A stretch of 64,000 nt of DNA from Mycoplasmatota bacterium (GTDB lineage: Bacteria > Bacillota_I > Bacilli_A > Acholeplasmatales > Acholeplasmataceae), in the NCBI GenBank assembly GCA_018622495.1, contig CP076021.1, positions 310,001 to 374,000 on the forward strand, in the 5' to 3' direction. Positions within the stretch are counted from its first letter, which is position 1, and the number at the start of each line of letters is the position of its first letter. The position numbers and the translations under genes are program-made. Shown piece after piece: positions 16,666 through 26,099 of this stretch. Below the pieces are notes generated by a model. The model worked only from the letters and a program-made list of their open reading frames with translations. It searched no databases and was not told the origin of the DNA.

Positions 16666-18807
16666 TTAATGACCTCTTTTCTTAAAGATAAATGGTAATA
16701 ATGTTAGTGTTAAAACAACACTAACAATCATACTTACCCACATAAGAATGCTCACATTAAAATGAATGGTAAGTGGTGAAAACATGAGTGCAGTTAAACC
16801 AAGAGATATCCCAAGAGCGTTTGCGATAATCGGTCTTGATGAATGTCCGTATGCTTCTTTAATGGCGAGATTGTTGTCATGTGTTTCACTTAGATATGTT
16901 TTATAGACACTAGAAAAATGAACTGCATAATCGATACCTACACCAATCGTGATAGAAAATATAATCACGGTTGTAATATTTAAAGGTATTTGTGATATAC
17001 CTAAGAATCCATATAAACTTAATACAGTGACTAAAATAGGTATTAAACTATAAAAAGCAATCTTTAATGATTTAAGTGTAATGATCAACATAACAAAGAC
17101 AACAGCGAAAGCTAATAGGATACTTTGTAGTTGCATTAATGAAATAGAATCATTTAAGTCTTTCATTAAGTATTGAACACCAGTCACACTTGTGTCTAGT
17201 TGCATCGCATCTACAGTATCTTCTATGTTTTCTAAGGTGCTATTATTTAAATCTATTGGAAATACGAGGATTCTAATCGTATTTGAATCTATATCCATAA
17301 GATTATGTATGGTACTATTTTCATCACTAGATACCATTTGATAAATCATAGAAACAGATTGATCGCTATTGATTTCTTGTTGTAGTTTATTTGTTGAAAT
17401 GATATTGAGTAAACGATAAGGACTCACTGGTTTAGAGACATCATTAAGTTGATTTAACGATAAGACTAAAGTGTTAACCTCATTTAGTGCATCAAGCGTT
17501 AAAACGTCTGATTTCGGCGTTATGGTGACATAAAGCGGAATACTTCCACCATTGACTTCTGCAACTTTTGATGCATTTTACGCAACAATCGTTGAATCTT
17601 TATAAACCATTAACATATTAAATTCATTATTGATTTTTCCATAATTTAATGAAGACACTATCACGATGATTAAAACAAGAAGTAAAGAAGGTAACCCGAT
17701 TAATTTCTTAAGTGATTTAGCCGGATTAAATTTCGCTTCCTTATTGTTTTTTCTAGATATATTAATACCAGTAGATAATATGAGAGGTAGGACATACCAA
17801 GTAGCAATACCTGCTAACAAAATACCAACACCCGAATAAACACTTAAATCTTTAATACTTTCAGTGTCAATGGTTAGTAGTGATAAAAATCCAGCAATAG
17901 ATGTGAGGGTAGTGACTATCATAGGGATACCAACAAGTTTAAGGGTAGATAATAAAGCTTCTTTAGTTGGTTTTCCTTCAGCTATTGAATCCTGATAATG
18001 AGACATGAAGTGAAGTCCATCAGCACTACCAATCACAATAATAAATATTGGAACGATAGCAGTTAATATAGAGACCTCATTACCAATCCATCCAATAATC
18101 CCAAATGTCCAAAGTGCGCCGATACCCGCAGGTAGGACACTTAAGAGTGTAGGTTTTATGGCACCCATTTGCCATCTAAAGACTAAAAAGATAATGATAA
18201 GAGCAAGTGGAGGTAGTAGAAGTAATATTTTAATGATATAATCTGTAATTTTCAATTGATTATATGTATCTCCAGAGATATATGAGTCATAACTATATGT
18301 ATCAAGGATATCCTCTATTGCAGTAATATTACTTGCAGTAAAATCATCAGTAATAAATAGAGTGTAAACATATGTATATTGATCTCCTTCTATTTTTAAA
18401 GGTGAAAAATCTTCAAATACAGCATAGTAGTTGATGATTTGTTCTTTTGATAGAGATGCATAAGGCACTAAAGTGCCATTGATTAATAATTCATCTGGAG
18501 CAGCACCTTCAACATAAGTTACACTACCTAATGCACTTAGTTGACTTTGAATGGCATGTACATCTTCTAAAACAGTATCAGTTAAATCATTAACCTCTGT
18601 AACAATGACTAATTGATTTAATTCTCCAAATATAGATTCTAAATCATCTAGTCTATCTTGATAAATAGATGATGTTGGTGAAAAACTAGAAAAGTTAGTG
18701 TCTAGTTTAATTTGTGTGATACCAATTAATGCAGATATATTTAATAGCATAAATAAAATGAATAAGATTTTTTTGTTTGAAAATATAAAGTTGGTATATT
18801 TTTTCAT
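16666..18807 (-). pseudogene. MMPL/RND-family transporter, interrupted by an in-frame TAA
   Basis: The 714-codon frame encodes an RND-type exporter of the MMPL family. It has an N-terminal span, an extracytoplasmic domain, then a sterol-sensing-like span bundle (WTFGIIGWIGNEVSILTAIV, GSADGLHFMSHY), and the same arrangement in the second half (SITIGVGIDYAVHFSSVYKT). A TAA at 17578-17580 (minus strand, codon after GCG) splits it. Both halves are otherwise intact and in the same frame (..DSTIVA, stop, NASKVAEVNGGSIPLY..). Such proteins move lipids or drugs using the proton gradient. The gene is followed without gap by tetR. Confidence 0.85.
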
Positions 18808-18836
18808 GGTTTTTGATCTCCTTGTGTGTCAAAGGT

Positions 18837-18866
18837 ATTATAATTGACAGGGTGTCAATTAGTCAA
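18837..18866 (-). promoter_or_regulatory. promoter of the MMPL-tetR operon with operator in the spacer
   Basis: On the minus strand, TTGACT (18866-18861), an 18-bp spacer and TATAAT (18842-18837). The spacer contains the perfect inverted repeat ATTGACA-CCC-TGTCAAT (18843-18859), ideally placed for repression by the adjacent TetR protein. The assignment to that protein is an inference. Confidence 0.8.
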
Positions 18867-19415
18867 ATAAAAAGTTGATATTTTATTTATTGTATAAGTA
18901 TACTAAGAAGTTATATAAGTAGATTAAAGATTGTAAATTATAATAACATAGGTGAAGTTCAAAATATGAAAAAAAGTTTAAAACAGTTCTATAAATAAGA
19001 TTCGGAAATATAATTAATGCTGACAATCTCTTCTAGTCTATATATAAATTTTAAGCACATACCAACACGAAAAAAATATTTTAGAGTAAAAAAAATAAAT
19101 TTACTGCACTATAGGTTTCTAAGTTTATGTATTTTAAGAAGATTTTTGTTATTTTATTAAATATGTAGTATTATGTAAGTAATTAAAAAAATCAACGGAG
19201 CATTGTGAAATTAGGGGAATGATTACACTTATATGTAGGAAATTAGTGACATTATAGTGTTGCTTTTTTGTTTTTAAAGCTTTTAATAAGTTATGAAAAT
19301 AGATCTTATAGATGAGTGTAAATGAGAAAATAATTGAGAATCAATAAACTATAACTGAACAATTCAATTCAAATTATAGAGTTGTTTCATATCAAATAAT
19401 TATAAGGAGGAAAGT
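18867..19415. other. non-coding gap before the CBASS genes
   Basis: About 550 AT-rich bases with no gene I can support. A TAAGGAGG ribosome site at its right end serves the cyclase gene. It marks the left border of the defence island. I see no tRNA, integrase or obvious attachment repeat. Confidence 0.6.
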
Positions 19416-20375
19416 ATGAAATTTAACGAAGAATTTTATGAGAAACTAGCTACGCCAGTTTCTCAGAGTGAGGATGAAAAATGTAGGAAAGCGATAGATG
19501 ATGTGGTAGATGCTTTAAAAAGAGGAGGGTGGTCTAGAATTAATAAAAAGGACAAATATGATTTTATAGGTGAATCGAATACCGCATATAAGACAACATT
19601 GAATCTGGATGATAAGAAAGTAAGAATAATTATACAAGGCTCATATGCTAACAGTACAAATGTTCGTCGCGAATCTGATGTAGATGTAGCAGTAATATTA
19701 TTATCAACTTTCAGAACTAAATATAGAGATGGTATATCTGATGAGAATTATGGATTTTACACAGCAACATATGGACTTGATCAATTTAGAGAAGATATAT
19801 TCAATATTCTTAATATTCAACTACCTAAAACAATAGATAAAAAATGTAAGAGCATAAAAATTGAGGAAAGCAATAATACAGTTCCAACAGACGTTGTCCC
19901 AGCCATTCAAAAAAGAGATTATACAAGAGATTATAAAAGTGATGAAACTAATTATATAGGAAGTATTGTAATTAAAGATTTACGTAATGATTATGAGATA
20001 ACAAATTATCCCGAACAGCATATAATTGAAGGAGTTAAGAAGAATTCTAAAACGCATAAAAGATACAAGAAAATAGTTAGGATATTTAAACAACTAAAAA
20101 TTAAAGCTGCAGATTTTGGATATCCTCTAGGTGAAAACACATCATCATTTCTAATTGAATCAATGGTATTTAATGTACCCGATGTAAATTTCAAAAATAC
20201 TAACTCATTAAAAAGTATAGTTGAAAATGTTATTAAATATTGGAATAATAATATAACTGCAATGGAGAAAGAATTTGTTGAAGCTAATAACATAAAAAAA
20301 TTATTTCAAAGTGATTCTAGAATAAATGGGAAAAATAGATTTATTAGTGCTATAAATTCTTGGCTAGAGGTATAA
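19416..20375 (+). CDS. CBASS cyclic-oligonucleotide synthase (CD-NTase)
   Basis: The 319-aa protein has an OAS/CD-NTase nucleotidyltransferase core: IIQGSYANSTNVRRESDVDV at about residues 72-91 gives the GS motif and the Asp pair (D88, D90). A third acidic residue lies in NNTVPTDVVPAI (about D159). CD-NTases sense phage infection and make cyclic di- or trinucleotides that switch on a partner effector. The gene 4 bp downstream encodes a Cap15-like membrane effector, giving a minimal type I CBASS operon with no Cap2/Cap3 regulators. TAAGGAGGAA precedes the ATG. The nucleotide product cannot be read from the sequence. Confidence 0.88.
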   Translation: MKFNEEFYEKLATPVSQSEDEKCRKAIDDVVDALKRGGWSRINKKDKYDFIGESNTAYKTTLNLDDKKVRIIIQGSYANSTNVRRESDVDVAVILLSTFRTKYRDGISDENYGFYTATYGLDQFREDIFNILNIQLPKTIDKKCKSIKIEESNNTVPTDVVPAIQKRDYTRDYKSDETNYIGSIVIKDLRNDYEITNYPEQHIIEGVKKNSKTHKRYKKIVRIFKQLKIKAADFGYPLGENTSSFLIESMVFNVPDVNFKNTNSLKSIVENVIKYWNNNITAMEKEFVEANNIKKLFQSDSRINGKNRFISAINSWLEV

Positions 20376-20378
20376 GAA

Positions 20379-21020
20379 ATGTATTTCACAAAAAAAGTAT
20401 TGATAACTTTATGGGTTATTGGAACATTTACTATTTCAATAATAATTGCATATGTATTTAAAAAAGATTTGGGAAAAATATATGATTGGTTTGTTGTTAT
20501 TCCTAATGTTGTTACTGTCGAACTTTTAATATATTGGATATTTACTCAATATCTGTGGAAATGGAAGAGATTATATCCACGGGTAGTACCGTTTCCTAAT
20601 TTAACCGGAACATGGATTGGCAAGTTGAATACAAGTTTTAGTGACCCAGAAAAAAATTCTAGAATTAAAGAAATAAATTGTATGTTAGTAATTATACATA
20701 AGTATAGAAGTATACATATAACTTTTATTACTAAAGAATCTAAAAGTCACTCATATTCTGAAAAATTGATCTTTGACAATACGTTAAATTATAAGCAAAT
20801 CACTTATAATTATGCCAATAACCCTAAATTATTGCTTGATAAAAGAAGTTCAAATCATAGAGGAACTGCTATACTTTCGTTGATTGATAAAAATATATTG
20901 GAAGGAGAATACTATACAGATAGAGAAACAAAAGGGGAAATATATTTTGAGTTTAAGTGTAAGGAGAGTTTATCTAAACTACCCAATGAAGTGAATAAAC
21001 ATCCTATGGACAAAATGTGA
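20379..21020 (+). CDS. cap15: Cap15-like CBASS membrane effector
   Basis: The 213-aa protein has two N-terminal membrane spans (about residues 7-26 and 36-56) followed by a beta-rich domain. That domain starts FPNLTGTWIGKLNTSF and continues IKEINCMLVIIHKYRSIHIT and FITKESKSHSYSEKL. This order and the 'P.LtGtW.G' and 'T..S.S.S' patterns match Cap15, whose beta-barrel binds the cyclic nucleotide and whose membrane part then disrupts the inner membrane of an infected cell. It begins 4 bp after the cyclase stop, so the two are translated together. Confidence 0.82.
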   Translation: MYFTKKVLITLWVIGTFTISIIIAYVFKKDLGKIYDWFVVIPNVVTVELLIYWIFTQYLWKWKRLYPRVVPFPNLTGTWIGKLNTSFSDPEKNSRIKEINCMLVIIHKYRSIHITFITKESKSHSYSEKLIFDNTLNYKQITYNYANNPKLLLDKRSSNHRGTAILSLIDKNILEGEYYTDRETKGEIYFEFKCKESLSKLPNEVNKHPMDKM

Positions 21021-21131
21021 AATTATTAAAAATCAATAAGTTATATTGATTTAATAGATAAAATACTCATGTAAAACTTCATAAAAAAATGGTATGGAGA
21101 TAAATGTTTTAGTATAAAAGGAGAATATTTT

Positions 21132-22226
21132 ATGGAAATAAAAAGTTTAAAAGAATATATAAATGAGATTAAAAAAAAACTAAAAGATGAATATAGTAAT
21201 GATGAATACAGAATATATTTTAGAGGAGAAGATTCTAATTATCAGCCTCCAATAGAAGATGATGGTCTTGACACAAGGTGTTTACCCAAAGCATTTAGAG
21301 GAATAGATGAAAAAAAAGTTTTTTATAAATTTATTAGACATCATCCAGAAGAATTTTCAGGATTGGGTAATCTTGAAATACTATCAAAAATGCAACATTT
21401 TGGTATACCAACAAGATTACTTGATATAACTACCAATCCGTTGGTTGCATTATTTTTTGCATGTGGTGGAGCAGATAAAAATTTATTTGATGATAATAAA
21501 AGTAACAAAAAAGGTAAATGGAAAGATAATAAAGGATATGTATACATATTTAAAGCTAGAACTAAAACTGATAATAATCTAAATAATATTTTAGCATATG
21601 ATTCAGATAGAGCACTTTTACTATCAACTTTAGCAAAAATGTCTAGTGATGAGAAAATAGCAATAAGTGAGTACATTGAGTATTGTATCGGACATGAGAT
21701 TAAAGAAATAACAAATAATGTACTTGAACAAAGCAAAGTCATAACTCAGGAACAATACAAAGTCATAACTCAGGAACAAAACAAAGTCATAACTCAGGAA
21801 CAAAACAAAGTCATAACTCAGGAACAAAACAAAGCTTTTGGCAAATTTATATACGAATGCGAAAGAGAAAGAGATGCTTTTAAAGAACACAGAGTTAATC
21901 CAGATGATTTAACAAACATATTTTACGTTAAATCATCATTTAACAGTCTGAGAATAAAACTACAAAGTGGACTATTCATTATATTCGGATTAAAGTATAA
22001 TGATAAAAAAAGTATAGATATAAAACATTTTAGAGAAAAAGTTATTTATGAAAAAGGTAAACTAAGCCCAATAGTTATCTCAGAAAATCATAAAAAACAG
22101 ATATTAGGAGAATTAAAATTTTTGTGTGGAATTAGTTACTCAACACTATATGGAGATATAGATGCATCATTAGTAGAGTCAAAAGAAAAATTATTTGATG
22201 CTTTTAAGGATACATTTATAAAATAA
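21132..22226 (+). CDS. FRG-domain protein with internal tandem repeats
   Basis: The 364-aa protein carries an FRG domain: YFRGEDSNYQ near residues 28-37, then FYKFIRHHPEEFSGLGNLEI, KMQHFGIPTRLLDITTNPLV and ALFFACGG. FRG proteins are named for the Phe-Arg-Gly motif, are frequent in defence islands, and have little settled biochemistry. A linker of four identical-length repeats (KVITQEQ plus N or Y) separates two halves (DNA repeat at 21735-21830). It follows the CBASS pair by 111 bp with its own AAGGAG ribosome site, so it may be a stand-alone defence gene or an accessory of the CBASS unit. Confidence 0.82.
   Translation: MEIKSLKEYINEIKKKLKDEYSNDEYRIYFRGEDSNYQPPIEDDGLDTRCLPKAFRGIDEKKVFYKFIRHHPEEFSGLGNLEILSKMQHFGIPTRLLDITTNPLVALFFACGGADKNLFDDNKSNKKGKWKDNKGYVYIFKARTKTDNNLNNILAYDSDRALLLSTLAKMSSDEKIAISEYIEYCIGHEIKEITNNVLEQSKVITQEQYKVITQEQNKVITQEQNKVITQEQNKAFGKFIYECERERDAFKEHRVNPDDLTNIFYVKSSFNSLRIKLQSGLFIIFGLKYNDKKSIDIKHFREKVIYEKGKLSPIVISENHKKQILGELKFLCGISYSTLYGDIDASLVESKEKLFDAFKDTFIK
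21735..21830 (+). repeat. four 24-bp tandem repeats inside the FRG gene
   Basis: Four direct copies of AAAGTCATAACTCAGGAACA plus 4 bases, at 21735, 21759, 21783 and 21807. The copies are identical except for a few bases in the last codon (TAC or AAC). The 24-bp unit is a multiple of three, so copy-number changes would keep the frame. Confidence 0.95.
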
Positions 22227-22387
22227 CTGATTTAAACTTAAATTTAGCTTAAACTAGGCTTTTCTTCTATTATGCCTTTAAGTTGAGAAACTGAATATTT
22301 AAAAGAAGACATAATAATATCTTTTTTAGTTGTTCATCCAAAATGCAATAGAACTGTAGAAAACGAATTGAAATTTAGGAGGGAAAT

Positions 22388-23344
22388 ATGATATCGAATA
22401 AAGAGATTGGGAAAAGATTTAAAAACATTCGAGAAAATAGAGGTAAAACTGTAGAACAATTTGCATCCATTGTTGGTACTAATAAATCAACATGGAGTAG
22501 AATTGAAAATGGACAAAAAAAGACTTTAGGTTATGAAGAAATTTCAATATATTGTCAAAAATTAATTATCAATATTGCTGAAATACATGGGACGAATTAT
22601 GAAACTTTTACTAATAATCAAACAAAAAGTATTAAAGCATTAGAAAATAACGGTAATATAAAAAAAGATTTTATTAAATATTTAAGTGTTCTTGTTGTTT
22701 TTAGCAGTATATATGCTGCATTATATACGACAACGTACACCGTTACATCAACTATAATTATTTGGATATTTTTCATTATTAGTTATATCTTTAGTACGAT
22801 AATGAAAGACGAATCTATTGTACCTACAATAAATTACTCGATAACAGAATATCCTTTTTTAATTAATTCACTTAGTGAAATAGATTTGAAAAAGAAACTT
22901 AGAATATTTAGATATACAAATATATATACCACACTTATATTTTCATTTGTTTTTGTTTTCTTAATAGGAAGATTAAATGAATTAATACAAGCCGATGAAC
23001 AAATGTTTTTAGTTTCTTTGTTTTTGTGGTCAATAGCATGGGAGCTTGCAATAGTATTTGATTTCAATACAAGCAAGTTTTTTACAAAGTCTGTATTTTA
23101 TGAGGGATCAGAGAAAAACTTTGGATTTTCTAAAATAAGATTATCTATAATAAATAATGGTGCAGTCTTATTTTCTTATTTTATGTTAGAAACGAAATAT
23201 AGTGATGGACAATTATATCTAAAATTTATAACATCCATTTTAATTTTTGTACTATGTTTATTAAATTGGTTCAGATGCGAAGTTAAATACGGTGTCATAT
23301 CTAAATATTCTCTAAGTTTTAATTCTAATACATCCCTAAAGTAG
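22388..23344 (+). CDS. XRE-family HTH with multi-span membrane domain
   Basis: The 318-aa protein starts with an XRE HTH (about residues 6-62; KRFKNIRENRGKTVEQFASI, VGTNKSTWSRIENGQKK). It then has about six membrane spans (for example FIKYLSVLVVFSSIYAALY, STIIIWIFFIISYIF, TLIFSFVFVFLIGRL). AGGAGGG precedes the ATG. It is one of four HTH-membrane fusions in this window but is not close in sequence to the pair at 8614/11549. It lies within the defence island and pairs with the small membrane gene downstream. Confidence 0.72.
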   Translation: MISNKEIGKRFKNIRENRGKTVEQFASIVGTNKSTWSRIENGQKKTLGYEEISIYCQKLIINIAEIHGTNYETFTNNQTKSIKALENNGNIKKDFIKYLSVLVVFSSIYAALYTTTYTVTSTIIIWIFFIISYIFSTIMKDESIVPTINYSITEYPFLINSLSEIDLKKKLRIFRYTNIYTTLIFSFVFVFLIGRLNELIQADEQMFLVSLFLWSIAWELAIVFDFNTSKFFTKSVFYEGSEKNFGFSKIRLSIINNGAVLFSYFMLETKYSDGQLYLKFITSILIFVLCLLNWFRCEVKYGVISKYSLSFNSNTSLK

Positions 23345-23349
23345 GGATG
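23331..23349 (+). promoter_or_regulatory. hairpin overlapping the XRE-membrane gene stop codon
   Basis: CATCCCT-AAAGT-AGGGATG folds over the TAG stop (23342-23344). No T-run follows, so it is not a typical terminator. Confidence 0.4.
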
Positions 23350-23424
23350 AGGACCCTATAGTAGGAACAAAGAACATTTCTTTTATTTTTTGATTTACAA
23401 TGAGAATTGAAAGGAGGTGTTCGT

Positions 23425-23733
23425 ATGTGGGAAGAAATATTTAAATTGATATTTTTTATTGAACCAGCATCGGGGAATATCATTATTGATTTATTTTTAC
23501 CAATTGTCTTAACGGGAACTTTATATAGGATATCATATAGAACAGTAGGAGAGATGTATAGTGACGGTTTGATTTCTAGTTCGATCGCGGGAAGTTTCTT
23601 TCATTGGTTTATTAGAATGGGTTTGGTATATATAGTTATTTTTGCATTTAACTTGATAGTGAATCACATAACATCATTTTTACCTGTAATAGCAATCGGT
23701 ATTTTGATTTACTTATATAAGAAATACATTTGA
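23425..23733 (+). CDS. small membrane protein
   Basis: The 102-aa protein has about three hydrophobic stretches (about residues 15-35, 55-75 and 79-98: LVYIVIFAFNLIVNHI, FLPVIAIGILIYLYKKY). I chose the ATG at 23425 because AAAGGAGGTG lies 6-13 bases before it; a TTG at 23407 is in frame further upstream. I recognise no family. It probably forms a unit with the preceding HTH-membrane gene and ends at the terminator at 23772. Confidence 0.55.
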   Translation: MWEEIFKLIFFIEPASGNIIIDLFLPIVLTGTLYRISYRTVGEMYSDGLISSSIAGSFFHWFIRMGLVYIVIFAFNLIVNHITSFLPVIAIGILIYLYKKYI

Positions 23734-23771
23734 ATTAAAACAGGCTTACTCTATTATGATAGAAAATGAAA

Positions 23772-23822
23772 CAAATACCCCTAAAACTTATCTAGTATAA
23801 GTTGTATATAGGGGTATTTGTT
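23772..23822. terminator. strong terminator before the restriction-modification operon
   Basis: Stem CAAATACCCCTA/TATAGGGGTATTTG, with a second inner stem ACTTAT/ATAAGT, followed by TTTAT. It isolates the RM operon from upstream transcription. Confidence 0.85.
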
Positions 23823-23901
23823 TATACATAGGAAATTCAGGATGGGCAATATCACTAAAATATTCAATTCATTGTCATTTTTTAATTATGACAAAAAACA
23901 T

Positions 23902-23930
23902 TTGACAAATCATTTTTCTCATGCTATAAT
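23902..23930 (+). promoter_or_regulatory. sigma-A-type promoter of the RM operon
   Basis: TTGACA (23902-23907), a 17-bp spacer and TATAAT (23925-23930), preceded by ATGCTATAAT context. It lies 36 bp upstream of the first RM gene start. Confidence 0.85.
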
Positions 23931-23965
23931 TCTGTTATAATCAAAAAATGACAATAGGAGGCGAA

Positions 23966-24574
23966 ATGATGGGTAATTTTATTGAATTGCAAAAAGCTTG
24001 TGATATTAGTGCTGGTTTAGTTCCTAAAAGAAAAGAAGCACGAAGTGATGATAAAGTTGCAAAAATTTACAAACTGATTACTTTGAAAAGTTTTGATGTT
24101 GATGGTTGGATTGATTTGAAATACTTAGATAATTTTAAAAGTATAGAAATACTTGATGAACGCTATTTAACAAAAGAAAACGATATTCTTATACGCTTAA
24201 GTAATCCATATACAGCAATCAAAATAACTGATGAATATATAGGTTTTGTAATACCGTCATTGTTTGCGGTGATTAGAATTAAAAAAGATATCATTGATCC
24301 TGATTATTTGACTTTTATGCTTAATAAAGAAAGCATTAAGCGATCGTATTTTAAAAATTCCATGGGATTAACCATTCCAATGATTAGGATGCAAACTATT
24401 CGAGAAACAAAAATTCCATTAATTTTAAGCAATAAACAACTTATAGTATCTAAAATATATAATTTAATGATTAAAGAAAAAATGCTATATCAACAACTAC
24501 ATTTAGAAAAAGAAAAATATAATAAAGAAATAACGAAAAGAATAGTTATTGGAGGGAATAAAAATGCAAAATAA
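23966..24574 (+). CDS. half-size type I specificity (HsdS-like) subunit
   Basis: The protein of about 202 aa resembles a single target-recognition domain plus coiled coil of a type I S subunit. The TRD-like part has YKLITLKSFDVDGWIDLKYL and YLTKENDILIRLSNPYTAIK ('d.lI.....'). The end is IPLILSNKQLIVSKIYNLMI then a Lys/Glu-rich helix, as in 'lP.l.eQ..I......'. Full HsdS proteins have two such units; this has one. It overlaps hsdM by 11 bp. AGGAGG precedes the ATGs at 23966/23969. It could supply an alternative half-specificity or a regulatory S subunit. Confidence 0.7.
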   Translation: MMGNFIELQKACDISAGLVPKRKEARSDDKVAKIYKLITLKSFDVDGWIDLKYLDNFKSIEILDERYLTKENDILIRLSNPYTAIKITDEYIGFVIPSLFAVIRIKKDIIDPDYLTFMLNKESIKRSYFKNSMGLTIPMIRMQTIRETKIPLILSNKQLIVSKIYNLMIKEKMLYQQLHLEKEKYNKEITKRIVIGGNKNAK

Positions 24575-26090
24575 ACAATGGACTCAAAAAGAAGTAAATG
24601 AAACATTATGGCGTGCATGTGATACGTTTAGAGGAAAAATCGATTCATCAATTTATAAAGACTATATATTAGTTATATTATTTATGAAATACATTAGTGA
24701 TGTTTATAAAGAACATTACGAAAAGCTATTAATAAAGTATGATGGTGATAAAGAAATGGTTAATCGCCAAATAAAATTAGACAGATTCACACTGAATGAT
24801 ACATCGTCTTTTGATAATTTATATCAAAATCGTAATGCTTCTAATATTGGTGAAATCATAAATAAAGCGTTAGCGGATGTAGAAGAAACTAACAAAACAA
24901 AGTTACGTGGTGTATTTAAGAATATTGATTTTAATTCAGAATCAATATTAGGAAATACAAAAGAACGTAATACAATGTTAAAAGATTTACTAGAAGATTT
25001 TAGCAAGCTTGATTTACGACCTTCTCGTTTATTAGGAGAAGATGTCATTGGGAATGCATATGAGTATTTGATCTCAAACTTTGCATCTGATGCTGGTAAA
25101 AAAGGAGGGGAATTTTTCACCCCGTCCGAAGTATCAGAACTTTTGTCAAGACTTGTTAAACCAGAAGAAAATGATAGAATTTATGATCCTACATGTGGAT
25201 CAGGTTCGTTATTAATTAAAGCATTTGATAAAGTACCTTCAAAAAAAGCTCAAATTTATGGTCAAGAGCGAAATGGTCAAACTCAGTCTCTAGCCAGAAT
25301 GAATATGTTCTTACATGGAATCGATGATGCAAAAATTGCATGGGGAGATACAATTGCTAATCCGTTACATATAGAAAATGATAAATTAATGAAGTTTCAG
25401 GTAGTTGTAGCAAACCCACCATTCTCACTGGATAAATGGTCATCAGGATTTTCAGGTGATTCAAATGGAGATTTCAAGATGGAATCATCATTAGATCCTT
25501 ATAAAAGATTTGAATGGGGAGTACCTCCTAAATCAAAAGGTGATTATGCGTTTGTAGAACATATGCTTCATTCGCTTGCTGAAGGTGGACGTATGGGTGT
25601 TGTTTTACCACATGGTGTTTTATTTCGTGGAGCAAGTGAAAAGAAAATCAGAAAAGCAATTATTGATTTAAACTTACTTGATGCAGTGATTGGATTACCA
25701 GCTAATTTATTCTTTGGAACAAGTATTCCTGCAACAATATTAATATTTAAACAAAATAGAAATAGAGATGATATATTATTTATTGATGCATCTCAAGATG
25801 GTATGTATGAAAAAGGTAAAAACCAAAATAAACTTAGAGAAGAAGATATCAAACGTATTGTTGATGCATATGATAAATATAAAACAGAAGATAAATATAG
25901 TTATGTAGCGACTAAGAAAGAAATTGAAGAAAATGAATATAATCTTAACATTCCTAGATATGTTGATACTTTTGAAGAAGAAGAATTGGTTGATTTGAAA
26001 GAAGTGAAGAAAAATATTGAGTCTATTAAAACTGAACTTGAAGAAGTTGAAGCTGAGATGGAAAAATATTTAGAAGAACTAGGGTTGTAG
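24564..26090 (+). CDS. hsdM: type I restriction-modification methyltransferase subunit
   Basis: The 508-aa protein has the N-terminal HsdM helical domain (WTQKEVNETLWRACDTFRG). The adenine methyltransferase core follows: GGEFFTPSEVSELLSRLVKP, AdoMet motif DPTCGSGSLLIKA (about residue 208), catalytic NPPF in VVANPPFSLDKW, and GVVLPHGVLFRGASEKKIRK. With two S halves it methylates adenine at the type I recognition site and, with HsdR, forms the restriction complex. I chose the ATG at 24564 because GGAGGG precedes it; this start overlaps the half-S gene. hsdS follows immediately. Confidence 0.95.
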   Translation: MQNKQWTQKEVNETLWRACDTFRGKIDSSIYKDYILVILFMKYISDVYKEHYEKLLIKYDGDKEMVNRQIKLDRFTLNDTSSFDNLYQNRNASNIGEIINKALADVEETNKTKLRGVFKNIDFNSESILGNTKERNTMLKDLLEDFSKLDLRPSRLLGEDVIGNAYEYLISNFASDAGKKGGEFFTPSEVSELLSRLVKPEENDRIYDPTCGSGSLLIKAFDKVPSKKAQIYGQERNGQTQSLARMNMFLHGIDDAKIAWGDTIANPLHIENDKLMKFQVVVANPPFSLDKWSSGFSGDSNGDFKMESSLDPYKRFEWGVPPKSKGDYAFVEHMLHSLAEGGRMGVVLPHGVLFRGASEKKIRKAIIDLNLLDAVIGLPANLFFGTSIPATILIFKQNRNRDDILFIDASQDGMYEKGKNQNKLREEDIKRIVDAYDKYKTEDKYSYVATKKEIEENEYNLNIPRYVDTFEEEELVDLKEVKKNIESIKTELEEVEAEMEKYLEELGL

Positions 26091-26099
26091 GTGAATTTA

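Noticed and set aside
21735-21830. CRISPR-like direct repeats
   Set aside because: The units are adjacent without spacers and lie in frame inside the FRG gene.
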